Part shown: piece by piece, positions 23,190 through 35,111 of the stretch
Position numbering within the stretch: the first letter of the stretch is position 1
How the letters are laid out: every line of letters begins with the position of its first letter
The notes under the pieces: model-generated
Told to the model about the DNA's origin: nothing
Database searches by the model: none
What the model saw: the letters and a program-made list of their open reading frames with translations, nothing else
Program-made: the position numbers and the translations under genes
DNA from: Pararge aegeria
Taxonomy: Eukaryota > Arthropoda > Insecta > Lepidoptera > Nymphalidae
NCBI RefSeq assembly: GCF_905163445.1
Contig: NC_053200.1
Coordinates: forward strand, 13,454,001-13,518,000
Length of the DNA stretch: 64,000 bases
Direction of reading: 5' to 3'

Positions 23190-24375
23190 ATATAATAATT
23201 AATGACAAGGTTATGTCAAAAATATTTAAAAAAAATGTGTAAGTGATATCAATGAATTTTAAATGTAATTTAAAATAAAATAGTGAATACTAAATGAAAT
23301 GGCGGAGTCCAAGGAACATTTTACTCTTTCATCAATAAATAATAATAAAAGTTTTACTTCAATCGCGCGTAAGTTAATATAGCGTATAAAAGTATAAAAG
23401 TTTTTCTTCTTTTTTATTCTCATTTGAAAGACATTGAATACTTAGATAAGAATTATATAAAGCAAATTAGAACTATAAAAGCAATTCTATATTAATGAAT
23501 CTTCTAGTGATGTCACATGTTTATGGCGTAGTGAAGGTACCAGCCAGGTACCGCTAACGCATGCTTTTTAGAAATATCCCGCAACCCAAAAGCCCCCTTA
23601 TGTTGTTATACTCATTGCTGGTTCAAATCGGCCGCCTTGCAATTTTAAAACCTTTTCAAATAGATTAATAATTTAAAACTTCGTCCGGACCGAGCGTATA
23701 CATTGGACACAAACGACCTCCCCCCTTTTCCCCTTTACCATTATTTGAATGATTCATGGCCCAATCATCGGAACCGTTGGTTCGGTGAACGTCGATTAGA
23801 ATCGAATGCGCGATACGGAAAATCGGGGAAAGACTAAACATTTATATTTCAGTAAACTGTTTTGACAAATTGTATATAGAATAATTCAGCACTCAAAATT
23901 ATAGACGAGTTTATACACCTAATATAAAGTTAAGCGATGAAGGTTCAATTTCATCATCATCTGCCCATTAAAACTATTGCTGCGGGGTTTATAGGAAATC
24001 CCCTTTTATTCAAAACTATAACCCCCGATCATACCCCCTAACAAGGCATAAAATTATCGCATCTACCTACCTGGCAAAGCATTAAACATTTTCGAAGCTC
24101 GTGTATCTTTGGACCTTCAAAATTGTTCATTAAAGTTATTGTAGGCTATTTATGTATAATATGTATCTATGTAATATATTATTTATTCGTTTTATTTATT
24201 TTTTTAACTTTTTGTGTTAATAAATGTTTTTCTTTTTGCTAATAGATGGTTTTCTTTAGTTTTTATTTTTTTTTACGTATCTAAAAATCATACATCTCTT
24301 CAGCTATGTTTTTCTCGTCATCTTTACCTTAAATCTTCTCTACCTTCGCACAATTATTAAAACCCTGTCCACAGT
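23190..24375. other. No gene seen
   Basis: Unclassified. 23500-24080 is less AT-rich than its flanks, without an exon. Confidence 0.45.
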
Positions 24376-24379
24376 ACCA

Positions 24380-24480
24380 CCAAAGGTACCAAAGGTTAGA
24401 CTGGTAGAAAATGCCTCCAGGCATTAAGTTTCGCCTATGTACATAATAGCTTTTAACTGTGCGATAAACTATTAAAACAA
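24380..24480 (+). mobile_element. LINE 3' end
   Basis: GACTGGTAGAAAATGCCTCC, AGGCATTAAG hairpin, then a short degraded tail. Confidence 0.6.
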
Positions 24481-24554
24481 ACAGCAAAACAAACAAAGCA
24501 CGGAGGCAGTGAATAGAAAAAGTTTACCCCCGTTTATTATTTCACGAGTGTAAA

Positions 24555-24858
24555 ATCCGCACTGCTTTATAGATGCGAGACGTGGAAGAACACAGTTTAG
24601 TTGACACGCGTTCTCCAGGTATTTTTTAATGACTGCCCACGACGTATTTTCAAAATTTTCTGGCAAGACACGATAGCTAATTTGGATTTGTGGAACGAAG
24701 ATCCAATTGAAATCCAAATGCGTTGCCGCAAATAGAAGTGGGTTGGTCAGACCCTGCGGAGGTACGAAAGCTACATTCCCAGACAGGATCTTGACTGGAT
24801 TCCACAGGAGAAGTGTCAAAGAGGAAGACCAAACAAACCTGGAGGGCTAACATGAGCA
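24555..24858 (+). mobile_element. RTE-type LINE C-terminal fragment
   Basis: Broken frames give LIWICGTKIQ, RKWVGQTLRR-like and DWIPQEKCQRGRPNKPGG, the usual end of RTE endonuclease-reverse transcriptases (pieces, shifted). Confidence 0.7.
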
Positions 24859-24859
24859 A

Positions 24860-25062
24860 GGGACAATTATCTCCCCGGGAAATTGATAAAATTTATCTTC
24901 CCCCACAGCTTTATTAACTCACAGACGCGCACTGGCGCAAAAGTGGAAATAATATCCAAATAATATATGTGTTATAATTCCATGTTCCCGTGCTTTAGCA
25001 GGTGGACACATTAAGTTTATCCCTTGTCAGGGCCCCAGGGGATATAATTTTTGTCTCCTGCC
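24860..25062. mobile_element. MITE-like family G, copy 2
   Basis: GGGACAATTATCTCCCCGGG start, GGGGATATAATTTTTGTCTCC end; same body as 20542-20761. Follows an RTE fragment directly. Confidence 0.72.
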
Positions 25063-25190
25063 TATTTGGACCAATTTTATTTTTATTTACTACAAATATT
25101 ATGTACCATGTTTAATGCAAATAAATAAATTATTATAATCCAAGACAGCGAGGGTGAATACACATTTGATGAATTTCTTAATGTCAGCTA

Positions 25191-25875
25191 TCTATACTTA
25201 TAAAAAAACTGTAACTGGAAGATACATTTAATATATTTTGAAAATTTAGACCGGGGGATGCGTCCAAAACAGATTTTTATTTTATTTTTGTCTCTCTGTC
25301 TGTCTGTCCGGGCATCACGTGAAAACTACTGAACGGGTTTAAATAAAATTTGTTAAAGTGGTAGGTAATGTATCGGGTCAACATATAGGATACTTTTCAT
25401 CCCGATAAACAATAAGTTTTCTCTGGGAAATGGGATGAAAGTTTTTATCAATTTCACTTCATAGCTCTGTTAAATATGAACCGATTTTAAAAATTCTTGT
25501 TGTTATTTGAAAGCGTATACTATCAAGCATGCATTGTCTTATTTTAATGAAGATCTGATAAATATTGTCGGAAATAAAGGACATAACTCTTCACAACTAA
25601 CAGCAAGTCGCAAGGCATTTGGGACAACGATCGAATGCATGCTAACCATCCTACTTAAAAATGCGAAAGTTTGTGAGGATGGATGTATGGATGGATGTAT
25701 GTATGTATGTATGAATGTATGTATCAACTATAATAATGACAACGTACTAACTCAGCATACATCATAAAATAATAGTAGGTACAAAGCTAGGATGCGATGA
25801 TTATTTTGTTAGCATCAGATCTATTCAAGCTTCTCGATTGACTCATACGCGGGCAAAGTCGCGAGGGTCCGCTAG
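25191..25875 (+). mobile_element. Complete Helitron-like element
   Basis: TCTATACTTATAAAAAAACT preceded by A, ending GGGTCCGCTAG followed by T: the A^T insertion and TC...CTAG ends of Helitrons. Contains a GGATGTATGGATGTATG microsatellite at 25676-25720. Confidence 0.75.
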
Positions 25876-25914
25876 TTATTATACAAAAAAAACTTTAGCC
25901 TAAATAAGTAGACT

Positions 25915-26085
25915 TCACACGTGTTTGAGAACACAATGGAGAACTCTCTAGGTTGGCAGGTTTCATTACAATGTTTTCTTCACCGTTAAAGCAAGTGAAA
26001 TTTAAAAAATCACATAACTTTTCCCCCTTCAGCTTCTCCGAACTCGACCCTCGGCTCTAACCAGCTATAGCTATCACCACTATAT
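25915..26085 (-). mobile_element. SINE-B fragment
   Basis: TGTTTGAGAACACAATGGAGA, GTTTTCTTCACCGTTAAAGC, CACATAACTTTTC. Confidence 0.62.
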
Positions 26086-26454
26086 GATATCCACGTCAGT
26101 GCTGTATAAATAAAGTAAATAGGTTAAGGAAATAGATTAAGTTCAAGTTAAGAGGTCAGTATTAGTCCACTTATAACCTGTAGCCTACTTCGTTTTGGGA
26201 ATGGCGAAAGGTTAAATATCTTTAAAAGTAGACATTCAGATTTCCGAGACTGTGAACTCTCAAAATAAAGTCGTCTGGGTCAATATTGGGCCACTCGATA
26301 AAGGGTCGCTAAATAATTTAGTATCTGAAAAGTCTGCAAGAAGATACTTTTATCATGAAACTGTAATAGGACTGCATACTAATCTTCGAAAAGTGAAGTT
26401 CGTAAATTTATTATGTAGTTTTTTCTGGTGATGTTATTAATGCACTAATACTTA

Positions 26455-26660
26455 TCTATACTTATAATAAAACTGTAACTGGAAGATTTCTGTACTTATA
26501 ATCGATACTAAGTCCAACACAGATTTTTATTTAATTTTTGTCTGTTTGTCTGTCTGTCCGGGCATCACGTGAAAACTACTAAATGGATTTCAGTTCAGTA
26601 GTTAAAATTCGGTATAGCGGTAGCTGATATTCTGGGTCTACATATAGGATACAAATTTGT
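26455..26660 (+). mobile_element. Helitron-like 5' fragment
   Basis: TCTATACTTATAATAAAACT, GTCTGTCTGTCCGGGCATCA, GTGAAAACTACT as at 25191; stops near 26660. Confidence 0.65.
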
Positions 26661-26689
26661 GTTTTTTTTTCTTCTATTATTATTAGATC

Positions 26690-27005
26690 CAATTTCAAAT
26701 TCAAAAATGTTTTATTCATATAGACCTTATCATTTAACATTTTAACACTAATGTTAGGTGATTGATGGTGATAATTGCATTCGTTAAATTAAAACTAAAG
26801 GTTTCAAACGCGCCCTGATCTAAGAAGAACCCACACAAACTTAGCCAAGTTTTTTTTGTTATCACCATCTCACAGTCGAGTTAATGTTTAGCTTGCAATT
26901 CATAACCAAGCTTTTTTATCATGTAACCATTAATATTATAAAAGGACTTTTCTATAAGCTTACGTTTTATATAAACTTTGAACTTATTGAGAGACATCTT
27001 AAGAA
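26690..27005 (-). mobile_element. LINE tail, copy 1
   Basis: Shares TTTTATTCATATAGACCT, ACATTTTAACACTAATGTTA, GTTTCAAACGCGC and TTTTCTATAAGCTTACGTTT with 39850-40170. Confidence 0.62.
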
Positions 27006-27057
27006 ATCTCTTCATTATATTATCTCTTCATTTTTATAACTAATTTATTCAATATTT

Positions 27058-27345
27058 CATCATCATCATCATATCAACCTATTACACACACCCACAACAG
27101 GTCACGGGTCTCCTCCTACAGTGAGAAGGGGTTAAAGTCTGACCTAGTGTGGATTGGTGGTGGAGAACATTATGCAGAGCTCTCAGACATGTAGGTTTCC
27201 TCACGTTTTCCTTCACCGTTGAAGCTAGTAATATTTTAATTGTTTAAAATGCACATAACTTAGAAAAGTTGAACGTGCGTGCTGGGATTCGAACTCGGCC
27301 CCCCGAAAGTGAAGTCGAAGTCCTGCACTGTGCTATTCAATTTTT
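27058..27345 (-). mobile_element. SINE-B, near full-length
   Basis: (TCA)n edge, then GGTCTCCTCCTACAGTGAGA, TTTTCCTTCACCGTTGAAGC, GTGCTGGGATTCGAACTCGG. Confidence 0.78.
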
Positions 27346-27361
27346 GATAATTTTTTAATAA

Positions 27362-27432
27362 TTTTAATGCTTAAAGCTGCACCCCAACGGGTGCATGAAA
27401 ATGAAAAGCTGCTAAAATAAATAAATAAATAA
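27362..27432 (+). mobile_element. LINE 3' terminus with GCACCC hairpin
   Basis: GCTGCACCCCAACGGGTGCA hairpin then CTGCTAAAATAAATAAATAA. Confidence 0.55.
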
Positions 27433-28299
27433 CTAATATTATATATGCGAAAGTTCGTTTCTCATTTCTTTAACTAAAAATTAAATAAAATTTTTGGCAT
27501 ATGAATTTTTTGATGATAGTTGACGTGGAGACTGTTCTCTGGATCTGTTTATTTTTAATTTATTTGCCTCTAATGATTTTTTCTTTTTTTTTATTGTTTC
27601 ACTTTTGTTCAATTATTAATAATCTTATACTTATATATATTTTGACACTGATTTTACATTGTACTGTGTATACTGACTTAGATTTTTATTAATTTTTTAT
27701 TTTATACTTACTTAATCATATAATTGTACGTGGGTATACTGTTTTGAGTACTTTTCTAGGCCTTGTCAACTGCCTTTCTATGTGTAAACAGTGAACAATA
27801 AAATTATATTCTATTCTCTTCTAGCGTTAGTTGAAAGTAATACTTTTATACCAGGAACACAAACGGTTTCTACGGGATTTGCAAAAAAAAAACCTAAAAC
27901 AGCTAGTTACGTAATAAAACATATCGTAATTTGTATTCTATCTCAAATTTTAATAAAGTAAACAATTATTCAAGTGGTAGAGGTAACTTTGATTTTTTTT
28001 ATCCGAGAAATATTTCCTTAATGGTGGATAACCATTTAGTCAGAACTAAGAAAATATTTATGGTCTAGATTAACATTTTTTTTCACAGTGAAACCTCATT
28101 TATATAATAATGAATAGTATATTATGTTTTTTAAAATACTAAGTCTTATTTATCTATAACCTGTGTGATTCAATTCCGCAAATGTCTATAATTAACAATA
28201 ATCTATATAATACCTGGTATTGCAAAACAGAACCTTGAAATACTTGAAAAATATTGTAGCATCTAAATTCTACAAACCTTTGATAAATACGTTGCAATT

Positions 28300-28460
28300 T
28301 TATTAAATGCAATTCAGAGAATATTTTCGATATTTCTAAGACGCAAAGGAACATACAAAATTCAAACTATGGAAAAGTATAGTTTTTATTTTCAATAAAT
28401 GCAATTCACAGAATATTTCCGACATTTTAGCAATGATTTAATTAAGGCGCAAAGGCATGA
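28300..28460 (+). repeat. Local direct duplication
   Basis: AATGCAATTCAGAGAATATT and AATGCAATTCACAGAATATT, each followed by ...GACGCAAAGG / GGCGCAAAGG, about 92 bp apart. Confidence 0.55.
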
Positions 28461-28479
28461 ACGAAATTGGGCATACCCC

Positions 28480-28980
28480 ATTAACGTCACAAAACGAAAT
28501 TTTGCGCGTAGTTTCCATTTAACGGTCATTGCGAATAACCGTAAAGTAGATTACGAAATTTAGCAACAGCCTGGCGGCAGGTTTTAACAACCATTTAAAA
28601 TCTGGTCGCCATTTTTGCCAATCGAGGCGAACCGCGAATCGATAGCGTGTTCCGAATTTAAACTGTGTGTCCCCGCCATTTTTGTCTGATCTAATGAACT
28701 ATTAAACTGTAATTTGGCTGCGCGATGCCTGCTAGATGGCGTTGTGCGCACGTATTGATCGCGAGGGGGCAGTTCTCAAGTTCTGCCAAGTCACGGAATG
28801 TATTGCTAGCTATTGTGGCGAAAAATGACGGGGGTCGGAGTGGGCATAGCTTTTGAGTTCCGACTGCTACGTATTAATGGCCTGGTGCGGCGCGAGGGTA
28901 GGCTTTGTTTTTTACACCGCACGAAAACCGTACTGCGTGCCGCTTTTATTGTGGTTTTCGGTAAAACGTTAGTTTTTTTT
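28480..28980. other. Unique, less AT-rich intergenic stretch
   Basis: No repeat family seen and no long frame. Contains CGAATCGATAGCG and CTAGATGGCG words; could be regulatory DNA. Confidence 0.3.
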
Positions 28981-29111
28981 TATTGAGGAAGTCGTTTAAT
29001 TTATTGTTAACTATTGCTTCTGCCCTCGATTACACTGTGTGGATCTTGGATTTAGTTCGACAGATATAAAAATAGTAGGATAATAGAATCCACCCAAATT
29101 TCCATCATATA

Positions 29112-29412
29112 GGTGCTTAAGGTGAAGCGGTGATAGCCCAGGTAGGACTTTGAATTCCAGCACGCACCTTTAACCTTTCTTAGTTATGTGCGTTTCAAGC
29201 AATTAAAATTTTACTTGCTTCAACGATGAAAGAAAACATCACGAGGAAATCTGCATACCTGAGAGTTCCCCCACATTGTTCTCAAAGGTTTGTGAAGTCC
29301 AGCAATCTGCACTGGGCCTGCGTGGTGGACTACGGTCTTAACCCCTTCTCATTGTGGGAGGAGACCCGTGCTCTGTAGTGGGTAATGGGTCTATGTGATC
29401 AAGATGATGAAA
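29112..29412 (+). mobile_element. SINE-B, near full-length
   Basis: GATAGCCCAGG (A-box region), TTTGAATTCCAGCACGCACC, GGTGGACTACGGTCTTAACC, TAGTGGGTAATGGGTC and an ATGATGA tail. Confidence 0.75.
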
Positions 29413-29509
29413 GGGATCTGAACGAATTTTGTTGTAATTTTGTATAAAGCTACCTGCTTACACTACGTCATAAGGTAAGATTTTGTATTTTGCTATATTC
29501 GGTGTTTCA

Positions 29510-29700
29510 AATAAAATACTGGAAAGGATCTTGCAATTTTTGCTGTCAAACGTCAGTTTTGTATTTTTTTTTTATGCAATAGTGATGGCAGTACGGAGAT
29601 ATACCTCTGCCTTTTCACTATGGGAATAAAGAAAACGCCCGTATTACGTATCTCACAACGCTCGCGCCAGTCGCAAGCGTTGTGAGATACGTAATCACCA
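29510..29700. repeat. Palindrome related to the 44.9-kb fold-back MITE
   Basis: ATTACGTATCTCACAACGCT (29643-29662) is perfectly inverted at 29675-29694 around 12 bp. Nearby TGCTGTCAAACGTCAG and the ATTACGTATCTC word also occur in the 44861-45029 arms. Confidence 0.65.
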
Positions 29701-29729
29701 TGTCGCGTATTATAATTAATAATACTATT

Positions 29730-29960
29730 ATTTATTTATTTATTTTGCAATCTATCATTAACATGAAAACCCCGTCGGGGTACAGTTTTAACATTAAAAT
29801 TATTAATTATTAAATTAAATCATTGAGTTAAATATTTCTTATATAATAATAGTAAAAGAAACAAAAATTCAATAATAATACTATTAGATTCGCTGCAAGC
29901 CGCTGGAAACAAGCATCCCAGGGCCTTGGATTTTGGAACTCCCTACAAAATACTATGACC
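29730..29960 (-). mobile_element. Degraded LINE tail
   Basis: (TATT)n edge, then AACATGAAAACCCCGTCGGGG. The reverse complement of the CCCCGACGGGG hairpin with TGCAAAATAAATAAATA is typical of a LINE 3' terminus. Confidence 0.5.
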
Positions 29961-30002
29961 AGCAGTAGACGTCAATAAGTAGTTGAAATTATAAAAAAAA
30001 TA

Positions 30003-30160
30003 ATAATAAATATACTACCACAATACACACGTCGCCATCTAGCTCCAAAGTAAGCGTAGCTTGTGTTACGGGTACTAAGATGACTGATGAATAGTTTTGT
30101 GAATAATATACATAAACATCACACAAACATTTTCCAGTAGTGGGTAAAGGGGTAGCAATC
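30003..30160 (-). mobile_element. SINE-A partial copy
   Basis: ATACTACCACAATACACACG, CGCCATCTAGCTCCAAAGTA to ACAAACATTTTCCAGTAGTGG; the tRNA-like head is degraded. Confidence 0.72.
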
Positions 30161-30654
30161 AAACAAACGCCAGAGCCACTTAAAAACTAGAAATCTGCCT
30201 CAAAGTAAGACTTTGCGAGGTAAACAAAAACAACTGTCCCAAAATTACCATTCGTTATGTATTCAAAACGCCATCTATCGAGTTAGGTCAGTAACACGGG
30301 TATCCACAAGAAATAAACCTCTTTCTTCTTTGCGAACCTTTGAGGGAAATAAATGTGGGCATGGCTCGATTGACTAGGATAATGATGTTTTTTTATTACT
30401 TCCTCCACTTTTTAATAACATCATGTAACGATTTAATAATTGATTAATAATAGTTACTTTTGCGAGACTGAAATTACAGAGAAGTTCTCGGTTTTTCGAA
30501 AAAAATAGTTGATATAGTACAAAATACGTTTGAAAGCAGAGCTAATTTCAAAAACTGTCAAATAATTAAAAAAAATGTGCTCTGCTTTAAAAATGCTTTC
30601 AAAGCTTACCCCGAGTTTTTTCTTTTTGCCCTATTTTGTGCTACGTGGGAGCGG

Positions 30655-30795
30655 TTAGTGTTCTCAAAGGTGTGTGGATTCCACCAATCCTCACTGAACC
30701 AGCGTGTTGGATTACGGCCTTAAGCACTTTTCGTTGTGGGAGGAGACCCGTGCCCTGTAGTGGGCCGGTAATAGTTTGATATGATGATGGTGAGA
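30655..30795 (+). mobile_element. SINE-B 3' half
   Basis: GTTCTCAAAGGTGTGTGGAT to GGCCGGTAATAGTTTGATAT. Confidence 0.72.
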
Positions 30796-31299
30796 GCTAT
30801 ATCGTGCTTGAAGACTGCCAGATTGTCTTTGATCAGAGCGTCTTGCCAGTGATGACTTACAACTCTGAAACATGGTTGATATGATGATGATGACGATGGG
30901 TTTGGCACAACATGTGTTCTTCAAACAAAGTTGTTGTTTTGGTTTTTGATATATTTTGATATATTTCATTTGATATTTTTATTTCAAATTTTTTAATGAA
31001 ACGTTCATCTTGGGAACGTTTTTGTTGGTCGAATAAACGCCATCTATCGATACGAAGGGATAAAGTTACAATCACATTTTAATCACATAAACCTTTAAAA
31101 GAAAAACTATAGAAAAATCATCATAATATTGAAAACAAATCTTATTAGAGAACTTCATGCTGTGTTGCATGCGCTTCTTTCAGAATAAATTATTTTGATC
31201 TGATTTTTCATAATAGACCGAAAGAATTAACCTTTAGATCGGAACTTGATAATAACCTAGAGCAAATTTTCAAAGCGTGCAGAAAAGAGACTCATTTTG

Positions 31300-31850
31300 T
31301 GAACATGCGAAAAGAAAAACCTGGTCGTGCATGGAGTATTGCAGTCATCTTTATGATGGTTTCGCAAATTTTCGCTAAGTACCAGTTGGCCGTCCTGGAT
31401 GCTGTGGATCGCCGTGCAGGAGACTTATAGGAGAATACACTTTGGGCTGAACTCCAAAGTCCTGATCATCGCCGTTAGGTAGCTAGCCTGTGTGTCAGTG
31501 TCGGTGTTTTCTAGGATATACTTTGGAGAGTGTGCTGAGGATCCATTCGATCTCGTCCCCTCCTCACCATTCTACCATCGTCTTCAAGGCAGCGGGCGGG
31601 TTTTCACCCCTATGTTGTTAATATCCCAAAAACTCGCACGAAGAGATTTGCATCTTCTTTTCTTATAGCGCATAGCTGGGGTTTGGAACACCCTTCAGAG
31701 TTCCGTGTTTCCTAATTCTTACAACGTGGGTATCTTTAAAACAAGAGTAAATAGGCATCTTCTAGGCAAGCTCGTCCCATCTTAGGCCACATCTACACTT
31801 TCCATCAGGTGAGATTATGGTCAAGCGCTAGTCTATTATAGATACAAAAA
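31300..31850 (+). mobile_element. Non-LTR retrotransposon RT tail fragment
   Basis: Broken frames read EYCSHLYDGF, LDAVDRRA and GVWNTLQSSVFPNSYNVGIFKTRVNRHLLG-like segments (quoted loosely, frame-shifted), typical of insect Jockey/R1-type C-termini, followed by the CATCAGGTGAGATTATGGTC tail and an A-rich end. Confidence 0.7.
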
Positions 31851-31856
31851 AAATAG

Positions 31857-32080
31857 CTATTGATCTAGTTATCATAACGTTCCCAAAAACCTGATCTGAG
31901 TTGCATAACGTACCTAAAGAAGAACCTATTGATTTGAGTTTCATAACATACCTGAAGAAGAACAAATGGATTTGATTATCATAACATGCCAAAAGAAGTA
32001 CTTTTGATTTGAGTTTCATAACGTACCAAAAGGAGTATTTATTGATCTGACGTTCATTACGTGCCAAAAGAAAATCTATA
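31857..32080. repeat. Minisatellite, about 40-bp unit
   Basis: Five to six imperfect units of TTGATTTGAGTTTCATAACG-x-ACCAAAAGAAG type in tandem, immediately after the LINE tail at 31850. Confidence 0.75.
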
Positions 32081-32439
32081 ATTTCAAAAACCCCTTTTAA
32101 CTGCTTTTAGTACCATTTTATTTTTTATACCTACTTACATTTGAATTTCATATTCTACTAGGGCCACAGAATTACAATGAAGGTACTTAGTAAACTAACA
32201 AACTATAGGTTTTAAAAGGTAGGCAGACAGGTGCTTAGCAAAAATACCTAAATAATTAACAAAAAGGTAGGTGTACATTTTCTTGTCTTTTCAGTTCTTG
32301 GCGGTTAGTGTCTGCATAATTTACGCCTGAAAAGTAGGTTGGAACATTGATTTAATATGCTACTACTTGGTTGGTACAAAGATATTACTTATTGAAAACA
32401 ACATTAAAAAATCGATATTTCACTCGTACCTTCTAGTGT

Positions 32440-32740
32440 ATTCTAACAGCCCGCCATCTGTTTTCAATTCAGACTTATTTTGCCATAATGTAAATAACTT
32501 CGAGTTGTTGGGCCAAATCTCTTTTAGAGTTCCAAAGTTAACACCGAGCTACCCTGTTTCACTTTTCACTCACCGATTTTGTAGAACTGATTTTGGTCGC
32601 CACTCTTTTATCCCCAGATTAAGCAGATCATACAAATATTTTATAGTGTCGTGTTTGTTTAGTCCATTAATACTGTCCCTTTTTTTTAAAGTAATTAATA
32701 TAGAATTAGTTTGCTTTTGTAATCCCTTTGTATAATTTTG
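32440..32740 (+). mobile_element. Probable LINE polymerase C-terminal fragment
   Basis: FELLGQISFRVPKLTPSYP, then RFCRTDFGRHSFIPRLSR resembles the LLSxIxFxVP...HRTNYGRNSxxxRM tail of Jockey-type polymerases. No 3' tail seen. Confidence 0.5.
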
Positions 32741-33289
32741 TATATCTAGTTTCTCTTTTGAAACATCTAGAGGCGAAGGTAAACCTGATAGTTGGCGTGG
32801 GGATACATCTCCTGGTGACTCTATATAATATACGTAGTCCATAGGTCGTAGTATATATAGTGTATATAGTATCGTTTTCTAAGTTACACATGTGAGGATA
32901 GCCTGTGTTCTACTTAAAAAACTATTTTTAATAATAAAATATGTCTGTCCGCCTCTTACAAAGGTAGCAAAATCACACTATGATTGTAAGGCTTTATTTT
33001 TTCTTTATGCCATATCTGATTCCTGTTGCAATCTGTTCTTTTATGCATATAACTTACGTTTATATAACTGATCCGATGTATCACATCGGCCAGGCGTCCG
33101 TCTTTTACCCATCTTTCATTTCTTTTCTTTTTTACATTTTCTTTTCGTGTTTTAGTGTCCATCTTCATTTAGTTTAGACTTGAATACTTAGTTATTAAGC
33201 ATGTTGTAGCTACCTATAAGTTGAATCATATGTGTTTCTAATACCTTAAGCTTTTACCATATGTCAATATATAACATGTGATTCTGTTG

Positions 33290-33990
33290 GTGGTGCTTTT
33301 AATTGAAATTCAAATTTAAATTAATTTCAAATTCAAATTTTAATTCATTTATTTCAAGTAGACCTACTTTATAAACACTTTTGAAACGTCAAGTATGTAT
33401 GTTTGTAGTGACTCTACCACCGGTTCGGAAAGCAGATTCTACCGAGAAGAGCCGGCAAGAAACTCAGTAGTTGCTCTTTTCCAACATCAACATTTACAAT
33501 CATTTTTCTATCTTGCGGGAGATGAGAGCGAGGCTGGCTGCTTCCAATCTACCTTGTCAATGAGGAATTCATCAAATGTATAGTAACCTCGCTGTACTAG
33601 ATGCGTTTTTACACATTTTTTAAATGTATGCATTGGTAGGTCAAGAATTTCCTTAGGAATCAATATGTAAAAGCGTATACTCAACCCCACAAAGGAGTTC
33701 TGCACCTTTCGCAGACGATATGCAGATATCACTAATTTACGTCCGTTTCTGGTAAGTCGATTGTTAATTTCAGCTTTTTGTTTATAAATAGTAATATTTT
33801 GTCTCACAAAGACTATATTATTATAAATATATTGCGAAGCTACTGTAAGAATACCTATTCGTTTAAATTTTTCACGAAGCGATTCGCGTGATCCAAGTTT
33901 TTTTATTGATCGTACAGCTAGCTCTTTTCTATAGTATAAATATACTTTCAATATCTGCAGCTTTTCCCCACAACAATACACCAATAGGAC
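33290..33990 (-). mobile_element. CR1/L2-like LINE C-terminus and 3' UTR
   Basis: Minus-strand 33508-33984 (158 codons open) reads SLREKFKRIGILTVASQYIYNNIVF and NRLTRNGRKLVI, the tail domain of an insect non-LTR polymerase; the 3' UTR (ACCGGTTCGGAAAGCAGATT on the plus strand) is shared with 6.8 and 16.9 kb. Confidence 0.72.
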
Positions 33991-34089
33991 AGAAATAGCA
34001 AGGCGGTAGTACTTATTTTCCCGGTCGAGTCATCACAAAAAGCTCTACAATGAAATACAATGAAATGGTAGCTTAATTAGCAGCAGGAT

Positions 34090-34300
34090 CTATAAAGCAG
34101 GAGAATCTGTACGGTGTAATTTATAATTTCTTCAATCTTTATACTCCACACCAAATAAATCTTTGGCAATGCACTCTCTTAGCACGTTTCGCTCCGACAC
34201 CGGAGCATCCTCAGAAGAAGTTTACTTTTGTTGCAGTAATTTTATAAAGTGGGTAAATAATTAAACATTTTTTATATAGGTAGATATTAGGTAAGTATAT
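34090..34300 (-). mobile_element. Repeat family P with hammerhead-like core
   Basis: Minus strand reads CTGAGGATGCTCCGGTGTCG then GAGCGAAACGTGC (34184-34214), then TGGTGTGGAGTATAAAGATT and ACAGATTCTCCTGC. Possibly a Penelope-like or retrozyme-like 3' end. Confidence 0.55.
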
Positions 34301-35111
34301 TATGAAAGAAGTGCTTTATAGGTAAGTACGTAGATAAAATAGCTTTTCAGTATAATACAATTTATTTATTATTCTTTAATTACATTTGTACAGATAATTA
34401 ATTACATTTCAATAAAGTATCCCGAGTTTCTGAAGGTCACAATTGATCAAACGACAGCGAAGCAGGCTAGTCATAGGGGTTAAATGTTCAAAGTTTGTAT
34501 TAAACATAAGCTTATAGAAAAGTCCTAGTATAGTATTAAAGACTACGTCAACGATAAAAATGCTTGGGAGTAAATTATTGACCAGGTTGCTTCTTTAATG
34601 GTTTTTAATGTCAGAAGGTGGTAACAAATAAGAGTCTAAAGAGTCGTTTGTTGTTAACCGATTTGTTGATTAGTTAAAAAAAAAATGATTACATAGGTTG
34701 TTCAAATGCTAGTCAAAGTTGGTAAGATGATTGGCGTTTCAGCAACCCAATTAGAAATTAACTCTCAACATTTTTATATTTTAAAATTTTTAAAATTTTA
34801 CCAATTTATTATTAACAATATGGTAATGGCCGCAAACTCAGCCTTATGCTGTGCATTGGTAAAAATGCTCAGAGCTGATTTTCAAACAACCGCGTCGCCC
34901 GTTGCGTTATTATTATAACTAAGAGTTAGAAATTTTTATAAAAAATTGTAAAAAAGAACAAATTAGATTACCACAACATTACCAAAACAATTAAGATTAC
35001 CCAAGACTAGAACTAAGTATGGCAGTAAAACTATACAGGTTGAGGGAGCACTACTATACAATAGTCTACCCAAAGAGATTTTTGCAAGATATCTTTTAAA
35101 TCATTTAAAAA

